A stretch of 64,000 nucleotides of DNA from Zopfochytrium polystomum (taxonomy: Eukaryota > Chytridiomycota > Chytridiomycetes > Chytridiales > Chytridiaceae), in NCBI GenBank assembly GCA_025765615.1, contig JAIVFJ010000148.1, positions 62,001 through 126,000 of the forward strand, given 5' to 3'. Under the pieces are notes generated by a model that searched no databases, had not been told where the DNA came from, and saw nothing but the letters and a program-made list of their open reading frames with translations. Below, piece after piece: positions 1 through 10,340 of this stretch; position 1 is the stretch's first letter, and each line of letters begins with the position of its first letter. Position numbers and translations under genes: made by a program.

Positions 1-792
1 GTACACGGCGGCGGCGACCTGCGCAAATATCTGCCGCACGTGGCGCGGGTCGGGGACGGCGAGCCGCTGGCTGTTGTGCCGGGCGGCCATGTGGCGGCGC
101 GCGACGGCCCAGGCCCAGACGTCGCCGGCGCCGGGGGAGACGCGGAGGCGGTGGACGAGTCCTTGGCGGCGCGGGTTTACAAAGTTGAGCGAGTCCTCGT
201 CGGCGGGCGGTTTTGTCGGATCGACGACGAGCGAGAGCCAGTCGCTCCCGACCACGTCCGTCGCGACGTAGTAGTTATCCTTATCCTGCCACGTGTCAAG
301 GGCGTGCAGCAAGTTCGGGTGCGTGAGTTCCCGCCGCGCGAGTGCGCGCAGCAGCACGACTTCTCCATTGCGGCCGCGGCCGCGGTGGAGGGGGTCGTCG
401 TCGCGGCGCTCGGTGTCGCGGTAGATTATCTTGACGGCGACGGGGTACCCCGACGCGGCGACGTGGCCGGCGACGACGGCGCCGTTGGTGCCGTAGCCGA
501 GGATGCGGTCGATGTGGTAGGCGTCGAAGCGCGGGGAGGTGCGGAGCGCGTGGCGGACGACGCGGCGGGCTTTGATCGTGTTGGCGTCGTCAAAGACGGC
601 GTCATAGGCGGCGTCTTCTAGCTCAAGCGCGTGGAGGGACGTCGGCCCGTCGTCGAGGGAGGCCGGCGGGATCTGCGCTGGCTGGACCTTTGGTGCGGCA
701 GGTGGCGCCGAGATTCCCCAGCTCGACGACGACGACGACGCTGTGGACCTGCTCGTGGAGCGGTGCGCCGTGCCTTCGCTGTCCGTGTCCAT
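1..792 (-). CDS. protein kinase, 5' part (cut by window edge)
   Basis: This is the N-terminal part of a serine/threonine-type protein kinase that runs off the left edge. From an ATG at 790-792 I read one open frame with no break. It starts with a Ser-rich leader of about 25 residues, then a conserved segment with TIKARRVVRHALRTSP, a glycine-rich ATP loop (GYGTNGAVVAG), and the lysine of the VAVK motif. The hinge and helix D region follow (HPNLL, DTWQDKDNYYVATD, GSDWLSL). The catalytic loop lies beyond the edge. It is a paralogue of the kinase at 4426-5804, sharing nearly all these blocks, so the missing half can be predicted to carry HGD- and DFG-type motifs. The substrate is unknown. An upstream exon cannot be excluded, because the frame stays open for a short distance before the ATG. 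Confidence 0.75.
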   Translation of the reverse strand, partial: MDTDSEGTAHRSTSRSTASSSSSSWGISAPPAAPKVQPAQIPPASLDDGPTSLHALELEDAAYDAVFDDANTIKARRVVRHALRTSPRFDAYHIDRILGYGTNGAVVAGHVAASGYPVAVKIIYRDTERRDDDPLHRGRGRNGEVVLLRALARRELTHPNLLHALDTWQDKDNYYVATDVVGSDWLSLVVDPTKPPADEDSLNFVNPRRQGLVHRLRVSPGAGDVWAWAVARRHMAARHNSQRLAVPDPRHVRQIFAQVAAAVY

Positions 793-2525
793 TAAAACCT
801 CAAAGGACAGGTTGTTTCGTGGCGAAGCTGGCGGGGTTGAAGCAACCGCCGTCTCGTTTGGCGAGTGTGCCCGGTGGAAGGGTCGACCATCGGTGTTTGC
901 AGGCGCGTGCATGCGCGAAGGCTCTGGAGGTGAGGCAGGCGGGGTGGAGGTCATGGCCGTAAACCACGACGAGTGCGAGAAGGATATGAGGGCAGCCGCT
1001 GGGGTTGTTGTTGTGGTCGCAGTTGCGGTACTCGTGGGCAACGTTGCGGTTGCGGCGGTGTGGTGGTTGGTCCAGGAGGAATGCGCGGCCAGTCTCCGAC
1101 GTGTGCACCAGCGGGGCGAGTTCCGCGAGGAGGAAGAGGACGAGGACGAGGAGGAGGAGGAGGGTGAGTGGAAAAAGGAGACGGAGGAGACGGAGAGCAC
1201 TGAGGAGGAGGACGACGATGGCGGCGGCGGCTGTGACCGCTGTGGCGGCGAAGGCATCGAGTGTTCTCTGTTTTTTCTTTTTTCTTTTTTTTTCTTTTTT
1301 CCTCTTCTTGTTTCTTTTTGCGCTGGTGGAAAAAAAAGATGAGAGGGAGAGAGAGAGAGAGAGAGAGAGATGCGACAGACGGACTCTTGCGCTCGCTTCC
1401 AGTGCGCGCTGGCGCTTTGAGGGTTTTGTTTTTGTGTTTGTTCGTGTTTTTGTTTGTTTTTTTTTTTTTTTTTTTTGGAGTTCGTGCTTGCCTTCAGATT
1501 TTTGCGTCGTTCGCCAACGTCCTTGAGAAACCGGCTGCTTCGCTTCGAAGGAAAAAAATTTTCCCCGCTTTATGTTTTTCTGTCTGTATTTTCCTGCGGC
1601 GGAACCCGGTTAGAAAAAGAACGAAAAAAACAAAAAAAAAATAAAACATTTCCGTCATGCCGTTTCCCTTGTGCCAATAAAATAATAAATAATCGATTAC
1701 GGAACGAAAAGCGCGCTCACTTTTCCATCAATGAGCAAACGAGCAATGCGGGGGAGATTTTGTTCCGTCGCCCGGGGGCTGCCCTAAAAACACAATAATC
1801 ACATTGAAAAGGAGGTTTTGCCCTGTTTGTCTGGTTTTATTATTTTTATTTTACACAAAGACAAACTGGCTTTCGTCACATGGCTTCACTTTCCTTTTTC
1901 GATTTCTTCTTTTTGTTCCTTCATTTCTTGCCCTACTTCTGTTTCTTGCCCCACGCAGGCGTCGTCCACGTTGTTTTCCGTTCTTCACCCTTTTTTTCTG
2001 TTTCTGCAATGATTCCGAGGCTGCACCCCAGATCGGGCCTGCTGCCCTAGAAAAATGCAACACGCCCCCATTTTCGTATTTGATGGAATTATGGAAGTTG
2101 GGCGTGTCGCCGTTTTTCAGGGCGCGCCATCGATCAATGTGGCGCCCTGCTCTCCGACAGCCCCTTCAATGTGGAAAGTCGATTTCATGGCGGCTGGTGT
2201 TTTCTGGAGCAAGTGAGCCAAACCGTGGGTGGCACTGACATTTTTTTTGACCAGACTTGAAGAAAACAAATAGAAGAAAAAAGAAAAGACAAAGGATGCA
2301 TAAAAAGTAAATTTCTCTGTCCCCCACCCCACTCCACGGCAAAATTGGAAAAATAGGGCAGTTTGCTTGATTTTTGACCACCCCCCCCGCTTCGTCAAAA
2401 ACAAACACGAAGAGAATTTTGTTTTTGCTCCTTTTGTTCATACCCTTTGTCTGATTTGATGCATTGCTTGTGATGTTGACCTGCGCGATCCATCGGCCAA
2501 CGGCCAACGGAGACGGGGGCAATTG

Positions 2526-2571
2526 ACGCACACACACACACATAAACACACACACTCACACACACACAAAC
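2526..2571. repeat. CA-rich microsatellite
   Basis: Imperfect (CA)n tract with TAAA and CT interruptions. Confidence 0.85.
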
Positions 2572-3562
2572 CCTTCCTCGACAGAGCCACTTCCCTCTTC
2601 GTCCCGCCCCTTTTTAACTCAAATCGTGGAGGAAGCACCCCCCTTCACCCCTTCTGCCCGTTTGGCGTTGTGAGCAAGCAAATGCTGATTGTTCAAGAAA
2701 TGGAGGCGGGTGTTGGGGAGAGAAATGGCGGTGAAAACAGTCAAGCGCAAGTTGGCTGGTTTTTTTCTCGAATCTGTTCATACCAAAAAGGGAAGCAGAG
2801 AAGGCGGAAGTCAAGCTTCCGGGTTCCGAAGCAAAGATCGAGGCTCCCGCGTGTCACGCCCGCGCTTTTAGACAGACGGACGGACGGATCCGCGGCCAGC
2901 GTCCTTCGCGTCTCCCCCGCGTCGTTCGTTCACTAACCCAAGCTGCACGACCCTCCCAAATCGCTCCCCGCCCGGCCCCATCCCTTGTTAACACAAAAGC
3001 AATCCCGTGTTGCAGCGACCGAGGATTGGGAACGGCCCCTTTCCGACCGGACATTCTCTTTTGCCCCTCTCGGAGTTTCTCCTGCCGGGTTGGCTTTCTG
3101 CGCAAACTTTCATTGCTGAAAAGCAAGAGATGTCCTGGCACGCCACTAATTTGATTACCTGGGAATCCATTGTTCTGCTTTCCCCCCAATCCTTCTCTTC
3201 GTTTCTTTTGGTAAATAACAAAATGCTGGCTCACAGCGCGCGCGCGCGAAGAAAAAAAAAATAATAAAAAAACTTTTCCTCGTCGAAAAACTTTGACTAT
3301 TTCGTGGCTGTCACTGGACAAGCCTGAAGGAGGCGCCCCTCTCCAGAGATGTGTGTGTGTGGGGATCCGGAAGAAAAAAAAAAAAAAGGCGAACCCATTG
3401 TCCGTCCCATCGGAGAAAGGATGGTGAAAGAACGGACTTTATGCGGGCTCCTGGTTCGCGTCAGGTGCATTGTGAGGAACGGACGGACGGACGGACGGGC
3501 GGGCGGAGCCGCCTCCGGCCCCGCGCTGAAGCCCAGTTCGCGTCTCCCGCACAGCGTGGTGG

Positions 3563-3650
3563 GAAAGAGAGGGACAGAGAGAGACAGAGAGAGAGAGTGT
3601 GTGTGTGTGTGTGTGAGAGACAGAGATTGAGCGAGAGAGAGAGAGGGAGG
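3563..3650. repeat. GA/GT compound microsatellite
   Basis: Alternating GA-rich and GT-rich dinucleotide runs with a central (GT) block near 3598-3615. Confidence 0.8.
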
Positions 3651-4425
3651 AGGATCGAGGAGGAGGCGAAGAAGGGTTTTGTAGTTGACTGGCCAAGGCG
3701 GCAACCCCCGACCCCAAACCTTGGTGCCGAAGATGCTGCTATGTGTTGGGAGAAAGATCCCCAGTGTGCTTTGTTCCACCACTTCGGCAAATTATTTGAG
3801 GTCATGCACTTTTTCTTTTTTTTTCGGTTGAATGTGTTATGACGTCTATGCAGGTAGTGTGAGGGTTTCTTCTTTTTGTTGCTGTTCTCTTTTGTTTGGG
3901 ATGAGACTCTATACGGAGCAAGTAGTCGCAGAAAGTCGGATCATAAAGAGGAAAATGCCGCGCAGCGGTTGGGGTGAAGGAAGGATCGGGAGGATAATTG
4001 AGTGGCACAAAGGACGGGGGTTGAACATGCGAAATGGGAGGAAAGAATGCAAATGACCACAAGAAGGAGGTTAAAAAAAAAAAAGAGAAAGAGCTCCGTT
4101 CTCGACCAAAGAAATAGAGAGGTACAAGCGGAAAGACAGGGCCCAGGACCTGTCCATGGCACAATAGGCCGGACGGTCAGACTGGAAGTCTCGCGATCCA
4201 AGGACCAGATTTCTTGGGGAAAAGAGGAGGCGAAGTTGGAAAGGATGTGGGGGAGGGGTCGCGCCAGGCGTCAAGGTGGGGTGAAGGAGGGTCATGTTTC
4301 AGACCGCTACCGTTCGCCCTCGTCCAGTCGTCGGTTAGGCCACGGGGGGGAAAAGTATAGGGCAAGGCCCAGAAGCATTTCCGCCGAAGTAATATCCGAT
4401 CGAAATGCTGAAGCCAGCTGTCGCT

Positions 4426-5804
4426 TCACCCGCGCATCCACGGGTGAGCCAGCACGTCCTCGAGCGACCACCGGTCCTCTGCGCGCACCATCGTCATCCC
4501 CTCGATAATCTCAACGCAGTCCCTCGGCACGCGCGGGTCGAGATCGCCCGCGATAGCCAGCTTCCCGCTTTTGGGGAACGCAACGTTGCCGCGCTTCGCG
4601 GCCGCGGCCTCCAGCAGCGCGGGGACTTTACCGGGTCCGTGGAGCAGCGTGAACAGCAGCACGCCAAGCGCAAACACGTCGGCGGCGAACCCGTCCGCGG
4701 GCTTGTCGCGGCGCTGCAGCTCGGGCGGTGTGACGTGGGCCGTGCCGTACGAAGCTAGCTGCGGGCGGGACCCGTCCTCGCCGCCGCGGACCGCGTGGCC
4801 AAAGTCGCAGACGCGGACGTCGAGGTGGTGGTGCGAGTGCGCGGGCATGTGGGCGTGGGCCGGGTCCGCGCACGGGACGGCGAACGACTGGACGAGGACG
4901 TTTTCTTCCTTGATGTCGCCGTGTGCGACGTTGGCGACGGTGTGGAGGTGGTGAACGGCCGCGACGGTCTTTTGAAAGATCTGACGGACGTGGCGCGGGT
5001 CGGCCAGCGGCGGCCGCTGCGGCGGGCGCGCCGGGGTGGCGACGGGCAAAGGACTGGCCGATGTGGTGCTTCTGCGCGATCGACCAAGCCCAAATGTCGG
5101 CGGACCCGGGCGAGACGCGCAAGGTGTGCGTTGTCCCGCGGCGCGGGTTGTAAAAAGTGAGGAGGTCCTCCTGGGCGGGCGGCTGCGCCGGGTCGAAGAG
5201 CACCGAGAGCCAGTCGCTGCCAAAGAGCTCGGTCACCAGGTAAAAGTGCCGGTCGTCCTGCCAGGCGTCGTGGGCGTGGAGGAGGTTCGGGTGGGAGAAG
5301 GGCTCGGCGGCGAGGAGCTGGACGAGCTCGATCTCGCGCGGGGAGCGCATCGTCGTGGGTGCGGGAGGCAGAGGCTGCAGAGGCGGCGGATTTGTAGATG
5401 AGTTTGATGGCGACGGGATGGCCGGTGGCGGCGACGTGGCCGGCGACGACGGCGCCGTTGGAGCCGTAGCCGAGGATGCGGTCGACGCGGAAGGGGTCGA
5501 GGCGCGGGGAGGTGCGCAGAGCGTAGCGGACGGCCTTGCGGGCCTTGATGGTGTTGTGGTCGGTGAAGGCGGCGTCCGAGGCGGCGTCGGCGACGTCCAG
5601 GAGGCGCTGCGAGTCAGGTGCAATGGGGGCGTGGTGCAGCTGGTGGTGGTCGACGTGGTGGTGGGTTTTAGGGGTGATGTGGGCGTCTGCGGGAAGGTGC
5701 GGCATCTTTGGCGATGCAGGCGGGGTGGAGAGTGCGGTGGAGTAGCCCGAGTCGCCCCGCATCGAGGCGGCGTCGGTGGTGATGGTGGCGGGGCTCAGAA
5801 ACAT
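4426..5804 (-). CDS. protein kinase, paralogue of the left-edge kinase
   Basis: A full-length protein kinase of about 455 residues, starting at the ATG at 5802-5804. Blocks in order are TIKARKAVRYALRTSP, glycine loop GYGSNGAVVAG, VAIK lysine, HPNLLHAHDAW, hinge YLVTELFGSDWLSVL, catalytic loop HGDIKEENVLV (HGD replaces HRD), VCDFGHA with the metal-binding Asp, YGTAHVTPPEL, ADVFALGVLLFTLL, and a C-terminal AEDRWSLEDVLAHPWMRG. The kinase domain occupies almost the whole protein. The reading frame shifts twice, near 5345-5390 and near 5035-5080, both by the same amount. No GT..AG intron of suitable phase fits either place, and the left paralogue is unbroken there. These are therefore either assembly indels in GC-rich runs or real lesions. 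The HGD loop resembles some fungal Ran1-like or PAS-kinase-like enzymes, but I do not assign a subfamily. Confidence 0.75.
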
Positions 5805-5907
5805 CTTTGCTGCTGTCGCGGCCGAGAAGGTATGTGCTGAGTGCAAGCGGGGCTGCTGGAGGGTTAACGCTTCGCGGACTTTGCAGGACAGCGGGCCGGT
5901 CGGGGGC

Positions 5908-5918
5908 TTATTTATAAA
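5908..5918 (-). promoter_or_regulatory. TATA box of kinase gene
   Basis: The minus strand reads TTTTATAAATA about 105 bp upstream of the kinase ATG, directly downstream of the GA/CT tract. Confidence 0.5.
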
Positions 5919-5952
5919 ACTGCCTGGTGGGACACGGACACGGACCTTGGCG

Positions 5953-5954
<2 letters not shown>

Positions 5955-6033
<79 letters not shown>
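5955..6033. repeat. (GA)n microsatellite upstream of kinase
   Basis: A perfect GA dinucleotide run of about 79 bp. On the kinase coding strand it is (CT)n, ending about 40 bp upstream of the TATA-like box. Confidence 0.95.
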
Positions 6034-6036
<3 letters not shown>

Positions 6037-6507
6037 AGGGACAGGGACAGACAGAAGCAAATAGAAAAAATGAAGGAATGAAGGAGGACAATGGATGATG
6101 GGACAGCACACACAGCCAAGCCCAATCATGAAAGGGCGGGAGACAGCCAGAGCCTTTGGCGCGGGGAATTCGTGCAAGAGTTGATCCGTCCGCCGATGGT
6201 GTCTGTCGGCCGGTCTTCTCGCTGCTCATCCCGCCACTTGGAGCATCTCTCTTGATTACCAACAAACGATTCATTCGCCCTCATCTTGGAGGGGAAAAAT
6301 GAGGAAAAGTGCCTGCCCGCCAGTCTCCCGCCCAGTCTCGGCTGCATTCGAAATGCGGTCTCTGTTCTGTTTGACCACCGTTTGCAGTCACCGACAGCCT
6401 TTGATGACGGAGGAGGCGGTCATACTGAGAGAGACAAGGGCAATGGGCAACAGACAGAGCCACCACCTTGAATTTCGTTCCCGTTTTCTTTTTTTTCTTT
6501 TTTTTTT

Positions 6508-6538
<31 letters not shown>

Positions 6539-7123
6539 GCATTGGGCGGGTTTGTGCCCCCCTCCGCGTCGTCCGTTTTTTCCCACTTGTTTTTTGCTGC
6601 CTGAGCCAGCCACACATGAGAGAAGAGGGCCGGCCATCCGACAGAGAGACAGACAGACAGACGGCTAGACAAGACCCCTCAACTGTTTGCGTAATCAGCC
6701 CGAGTCCACAAACAAACTGCACAGCAACAAACAACCCAGACAACACAACAGCCAAGCAGCCAACAGCCAACAGCCAACAGCCAACAACAACAACAAAACG
6801 CTTCCAAACCGGTCTGCGCTAACTCGAGAAATGCGGGGTGGTTAAGAGAGAAACCGCGCGGAGGTTTCAAGGTGGAAAAAACAGAAAATCCGGCGACTGG
6901 CTCTCAAGCTTGCCTTGCAAGAACGAAGGCCCCGATTTGACATGAAAACGATGGTGGCAGAGACGGCATCGTTGAGGCGCCTAGCTGTCCATGTGAAAGC
7001 GAGCGAGCGGTCCAAGTTCAGCGTGAAAGTTGGACAGTGCCACATGACAATCGCGGTGGCAACAGGACCCGCGTTCCACCGAAAAAACTGGGCTTTCGAT
7101 TGTCTCGCTTGTCTCACCCTGCT
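6034..7123. other. intergenic, low-complexity
   Basis: No gene recognised. It contains a T-rich tract (6487-6538), short ACAG repeats near 6641-6662 and CAGCCAA repeats near 6752-6795. The last 250 bp are ordinary-complexity DNA that formed the pre-insertion target of the retrotransposon. Confidence 0.55.
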
Positions 7124-7139
7124 GCACCCGACAATCAGG
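7124..7139. repeat. LINE target-site duplication, left copy
   Basis: The 16-bp sequence GCACCCGACAATCAGG recurs exactly at 14890-14905, immediately after the A-rich 3' tail of the element. Confidence 0.95.
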
Positions 7140-7207
7140 GAGAAAATTCCGCCTGACTTGTCACCTCCGCCCTTGCATCCGCGATCGCCCACTGCGCCCC
7201 TGCAAAC

Positions 7208-8613
7208 ATGGACGCGCCCATCGTGCCCTCGGTCACGACTTCCTCCACCCGTCACCTCCTTCGTATCTCCTGTGACCAGCCCGAATAACAACAACTGGCA
7301 ACCGCTTATCGACGAGGTCGCTCAAGCCTGTGCCGCAAACTCGATCCCCCTTGCTGCGCCCATCACCATTTCACGCGACCCTCCTTTCCTTACTCTGAGT
7401 CTCACTGAGGAGCCAACTACGGAACGCATCACCGAGATCCAATCTTCCGTCTTCACAGAGCACACTGTGTTCTATAACCGGCTGCCTCGCGGGCTTCCTC
7501 CGTTCAACGCAACCACTTACTTGGAGAATCGGGATTTCAACAACATACTTCTTGTTACACACCTTGCCCCAGGCGTCCTTTCTGGCACTTTTCCCTTCTC
7601 ACAGAACCTCTATCACTTGCGCCCCTCCGCTCCCTCCTCCGTAAAAGTGGCGACATCCTTGATATTGCCTATACCCACAACCAGACTACCGCCACCACCT
7701 GTGCCTTCGTTCTTTTCGTCAACCCGCCCCGTAACTTTCCCCTGTTTGCCTTTGTTGAAGGCGCTGGTGTCGCAATCCGCCTCCGCGAAACCCAGGCCCA
7801 ACGAGAATCTCGCATCGCTGACGAAAACTTTCGTACTGGCGTCCTCTTCAACCTTCCCTCATCACTCACTGCTTTTGATTTGGGCCCTCTAGCAAGCAAA
7901 CCTTGGGTGTACCTTGATTCGCAACCCTGGCTATTACAACCCCACTACCAAACTCCGCTGGCCGCTCCAACAAAGCCTTTTTGATTTTCCCCCCACCACA
8001 CTGATCTTCTCTCCATTCGGAACCTCCATCCGCATTAATGGCCGCCCCACCCCTTTTCAACCCTACCTAAACGATGACTGTACCCCCTTTCGTTGCTGTC
8101 AACGCTGCTGGTTCTACTGAACACCTCACTGCAACCTGCACGCTCGCAGCACGCACCAACTTCCGCCCCCGCCCTCGACCCGCCCCCATTATTAGCACTG
8201 TACCCCAACCCCCTCCTGCTGATTCGACCGTTGCCCCTCCCCCTCCTTCCCCCCCCCATCAGGCAGCTTTCTTGGAAATGTCTCAATTCATGAACGACAT
8301 GCGTAGTCTGATTACGCAGCACGCGACCCACCAGCAGAAGGTCGCGCAGACACAAACCTCGGAACTCGTGGCCTTTCGCACAGAGCAACAGAATATTGCC
8401 AACTCTATTCGCAATGACCAGCAGACAGCCCTGCGCGAAATGTCATCGGCCTTGGAGACTGTCCGTCGAAATATTTCCAACCATTCTGACAGCATCAGCT
8501 CTATCAGCGAACGCCTCACCACCCTTGAACACCGAGACGGCTTCGTTCTGAGTGCTGTCCAGACTCAGATTGACAACGCTGTCGCCGAAATCCATACCCG
8601 TTTCCGTTACTGA
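7208..8613 (+). pseudogene. LINE ORF1 (frame-broken)
   Basis: This is the first ORF of the retrotransposon, probably its RNA-binding/structural protein. Coding sense can be followed from an ATG at 7208 through two or three frame changes. The first block reads NNNWQPLIDEVAQACAANS and IQSSVFTEHTVFYNRLPRG. A middle block reads CAFVLFVNPPRNFPLFAFVEG and FRTGVLFNLPSSLTAFDLG. The last block (8074-8613) is Pro-rich, then a Gln/Ser-rich helical stretch with heptad-like spacing. No zinc knuckle is seen here. The breaks could be assembly indels or real. A small open stretch continues to 8858 before the poly-A tract. Confidence 0.6.
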
Positions 8614-8873
8614 GGTGGTAAACGCACTCCTACCCTATGCGCAGCAATCTGTCGAACAGGCCCTCCTTTCAGCATGGGGCTCCTCGTGCCCACAGCCCCC
8701 TTCGATCCTCTTGTGACACTACTTCATCTGCTTCCCCCAACCGTGATGTCCCCATGAGTCACACCTCACCAACTTACTCGTCCGCTGTTACTGGCTCCTT
8801 GAGCTCTCACTCTGCTTCTACCTCTGCTGCGCGTACTGCCAGCAGCGCCCGGCGTTGACTACATCCCTCTTTA

Positions 8874-8879
8874 AAAAAG

Positions 8880-8914
<35 letters not shown>
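8874..8914 (+). repeat. internal poly-A tract between LINE ORF1 and ORF2
   Basis: About 35 consecutive A residues preceded by AAAAAAG and followed by a TATATA-containing stretch. It sits 32 bp upstream of the ORF2 ATG. Confidence 0.95.
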
Positions 8915-8915
<1 letters not shown>

Positions 8916-10013
8916 ATTTATATATACAAGACATATCCATTATCAATGCCACCTCCCTCTCCAAACTTGGGCCCGCCTCCCCCTCCACCCCCTCGCTTTG
9001 CCACTTGGAACGTGGGCCGTAACTTTGTCGCCAAATGCTCCTCCATCCTAAGCTGGATGAAATCTACAGGCACTTCCATTCTTGCGCTCCAAGAAACCGG
9101 TTGCACTGCCACTCACGCCACACACGCCGTCCGCCAACACGCAGCAAATAACTGCATTGGCATATTCACCGACGCCTCCACCTCAAAACACTCTGGCGTT
9201 GGCTTCATCTTGACATCCTCCTTCCATCGACACGTCATCAACACCATTCGTCACTCCAGCAGGGGCCTTGCCATCACCCTTTCATTTCATCGCCGCCGCC
9301 TTTTCCTCCGTTCTATCTACTGGCCTGCCTTGCGACAGTCCCCTGAAACTGCTCCTCTTCAAGAGTGGTGCACCAACCTCCTCAACCATGACTCCGCCCA
9401 ACCTCACCCAGCTTATTGGTTTGGTGACTGGAATGCACTCCTTTCTCCTCTCGACCATAACACAGCAGCTCCTATCCCCCCCTCTCGCCGTGGTTTCCTA
9501 CCTACTCTCTCTGCTTGTGGCCTCTCTGACACCTTTCGCACCGTTCATCCCAACCTCTCTGTTTACTCCCACTCCTCCACCAACTCTCCTTACTGCTCTC
9601 GTCTCGACGCCATTTGGCTATCCGACACTTTTCTCCACCATCTTGCCTCTGCTCATATTGCTACACCCGTTGACTTCCCCCATCTCTCTGACATCTCCGA
9701 CCACCTTCCCTGTTACATCATCCTTGCCCTCTGTCCATACACTACTTTCTCCTTTACCCCCATTCGGCGACGCATTCCCTGCCCTTCACAGGCCTCCGAG
9801 GACCATAAACGCCAATTTATCAACGCAGTGTCAGCCGCTCTCCCCACCTCTCCAAGCTGACCTCGCCGCCTTGGATTCCACGCTTACCCCCCGCCGAACA
9901 AACCTTTCTTACCCAACCCTCCCTTCCCTTCGAATATCCCTCCATTGGTCGCTCCTTCCTATACACCCAATCCCTGGACACCATTTCTTCCTCCCTCCAT
10001 GAGCTCGTCGCCA

Positions 10014-10018
10014 GCGCC
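10014..10018. repeat. LTR target-site duplication, left copy
   Basis: GCGCC immediately before the TG of the LTR. The same 5 bp follow its terminal CA at 10336-10340. Confidence 0.9.
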
Positions 10019-10047
10019 TGTTATGAATCACCCTCTGGAAACCTCTG

Positions 10048-10110
10048 GAACCTTCTAGAACATTCCTTCATGGAACCTTCTGGAACCTTGTGGAACCTTC
10101 TGGAACCTTC
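10048..10110 (+). promoter_or_regulatory. heat shock element array in LTR
   Basis: Alternating GAA and TTC triplets at 5-bp spacing. Four perfect units lie at 10048-10065, then eight units at 10073-10110 with one mismatch (TTG at 10088-10090). This matches the nGAAnnTTCn consensus of heat shock factor binding sites. Confidence 0.85.
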
Positions 10111-10173
10111 TTGCTTTCCTGACTTGTCTTGTTGTCATTGGTATCATTGGTATCATTGTATTACTAATTGCTC

Positions 10174-10186
10174 TTTCTGGAACTTT
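10174..10186 (+). promoter_or_regulatory. second heat shock element in LTR
   Basis: Three contiguous units (TTC, GAA, TTC at 5-bp spacing) about 35 bp upstream of the TATA box. Confidence 0.7.
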
Positions 10187-10219
10187 CTTTGAGTCTTGAC
10201 AAGGAACACTCTCAAAAGG

Positions 10220-10227
10220 TATAAAAG
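10220..10227 (+). promoter_or_regulatory. TATA box of LTR
   Basis: TATAAAAG, downstream of the heat-shock elements, consistent with the U3/R boundary lying about 30 bp further on. Confidence 0.8.
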
Positions 10228-10335
10228 GGGGATGGGGGACCTGTCCCATCCCTCAAGTGAATTATTGTTTCCAATACAATCATCACTCCTCTCAGTTCCT
10301 TGTCTGCCTTGTCCTGTCCTGCCCTGTTCCTGACA

Positions 10336-10340
10336 GCGCC
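10336..10340. repeat. LTR target-site duplication, right copy
   Basis: GCGCC, identical to 10014-10018. Confidence 0.9.

Larger units (their letters stand above)
793..4425. other. intergenic, simple-sequence rich
   Basis: No gene is recognised in these 3.6 kb. The stretch holds T-rich and GA-rich tracts (about 1263-1370), a poly-T run near 1457-1477, a CA-rich microsatellite (about 2526-2571), and mixed GA/GT repeats at 3563-3650. Candidate open frames are low-complexity readings of these repeats. It probably contains the promoter of the left kinase and the 3' flank of the second kinase. Confidence 0.6.
10019..10335 (+). mobile_element. solo LTR with heat-shock-element promoter
   Basis: A 317-bp sequence starting TGTTATGA and ending CCTGACA, so it has TG..CA ends. 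A perfect GCGCC duplication flanks it, and removing it rejoins the two halves of LINE ORF2. No internal retrotransposon region is present, so this is a solo LTR left by recombination. It carries a dense heat-shock-element array (10048-10110), a second three-unit element (10174-10186), and a TATA box at 10220-10227. The R/U5 boundary cannot be placed from sequence alone. A five-base duplication fits a Ty3 or Ty1 type integrase, but the superfamily is not determinable. Confidence 0.9.

Noticed and set aside
40..621. Plus-strand open frame of 193 codons at the left edge
   Set aside because: It is the antisense of the minus-strand kinase, whose frame gives clear kinase motifs; the same antisense pattern recurs over the second kinase.
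743..1342. Glu-rich plus-strand open frame
   Set aside because: It translates GA-rich simple repeats and has no conserved features.
5035..5080. A 38-bp GT..AG mini-intron in the kinase
   Set aside because: The length leaves the wrong reading phase and is shorter than other introns in the window, so a frameshift is the better reading.
10257..10340. Start of an independent reverse transcriptase gene at 10257
   Set aside because: The ATG lies inside the inserted LTR; removing the LTR rejoins the LINE ORF2, so the frame is chimeric.
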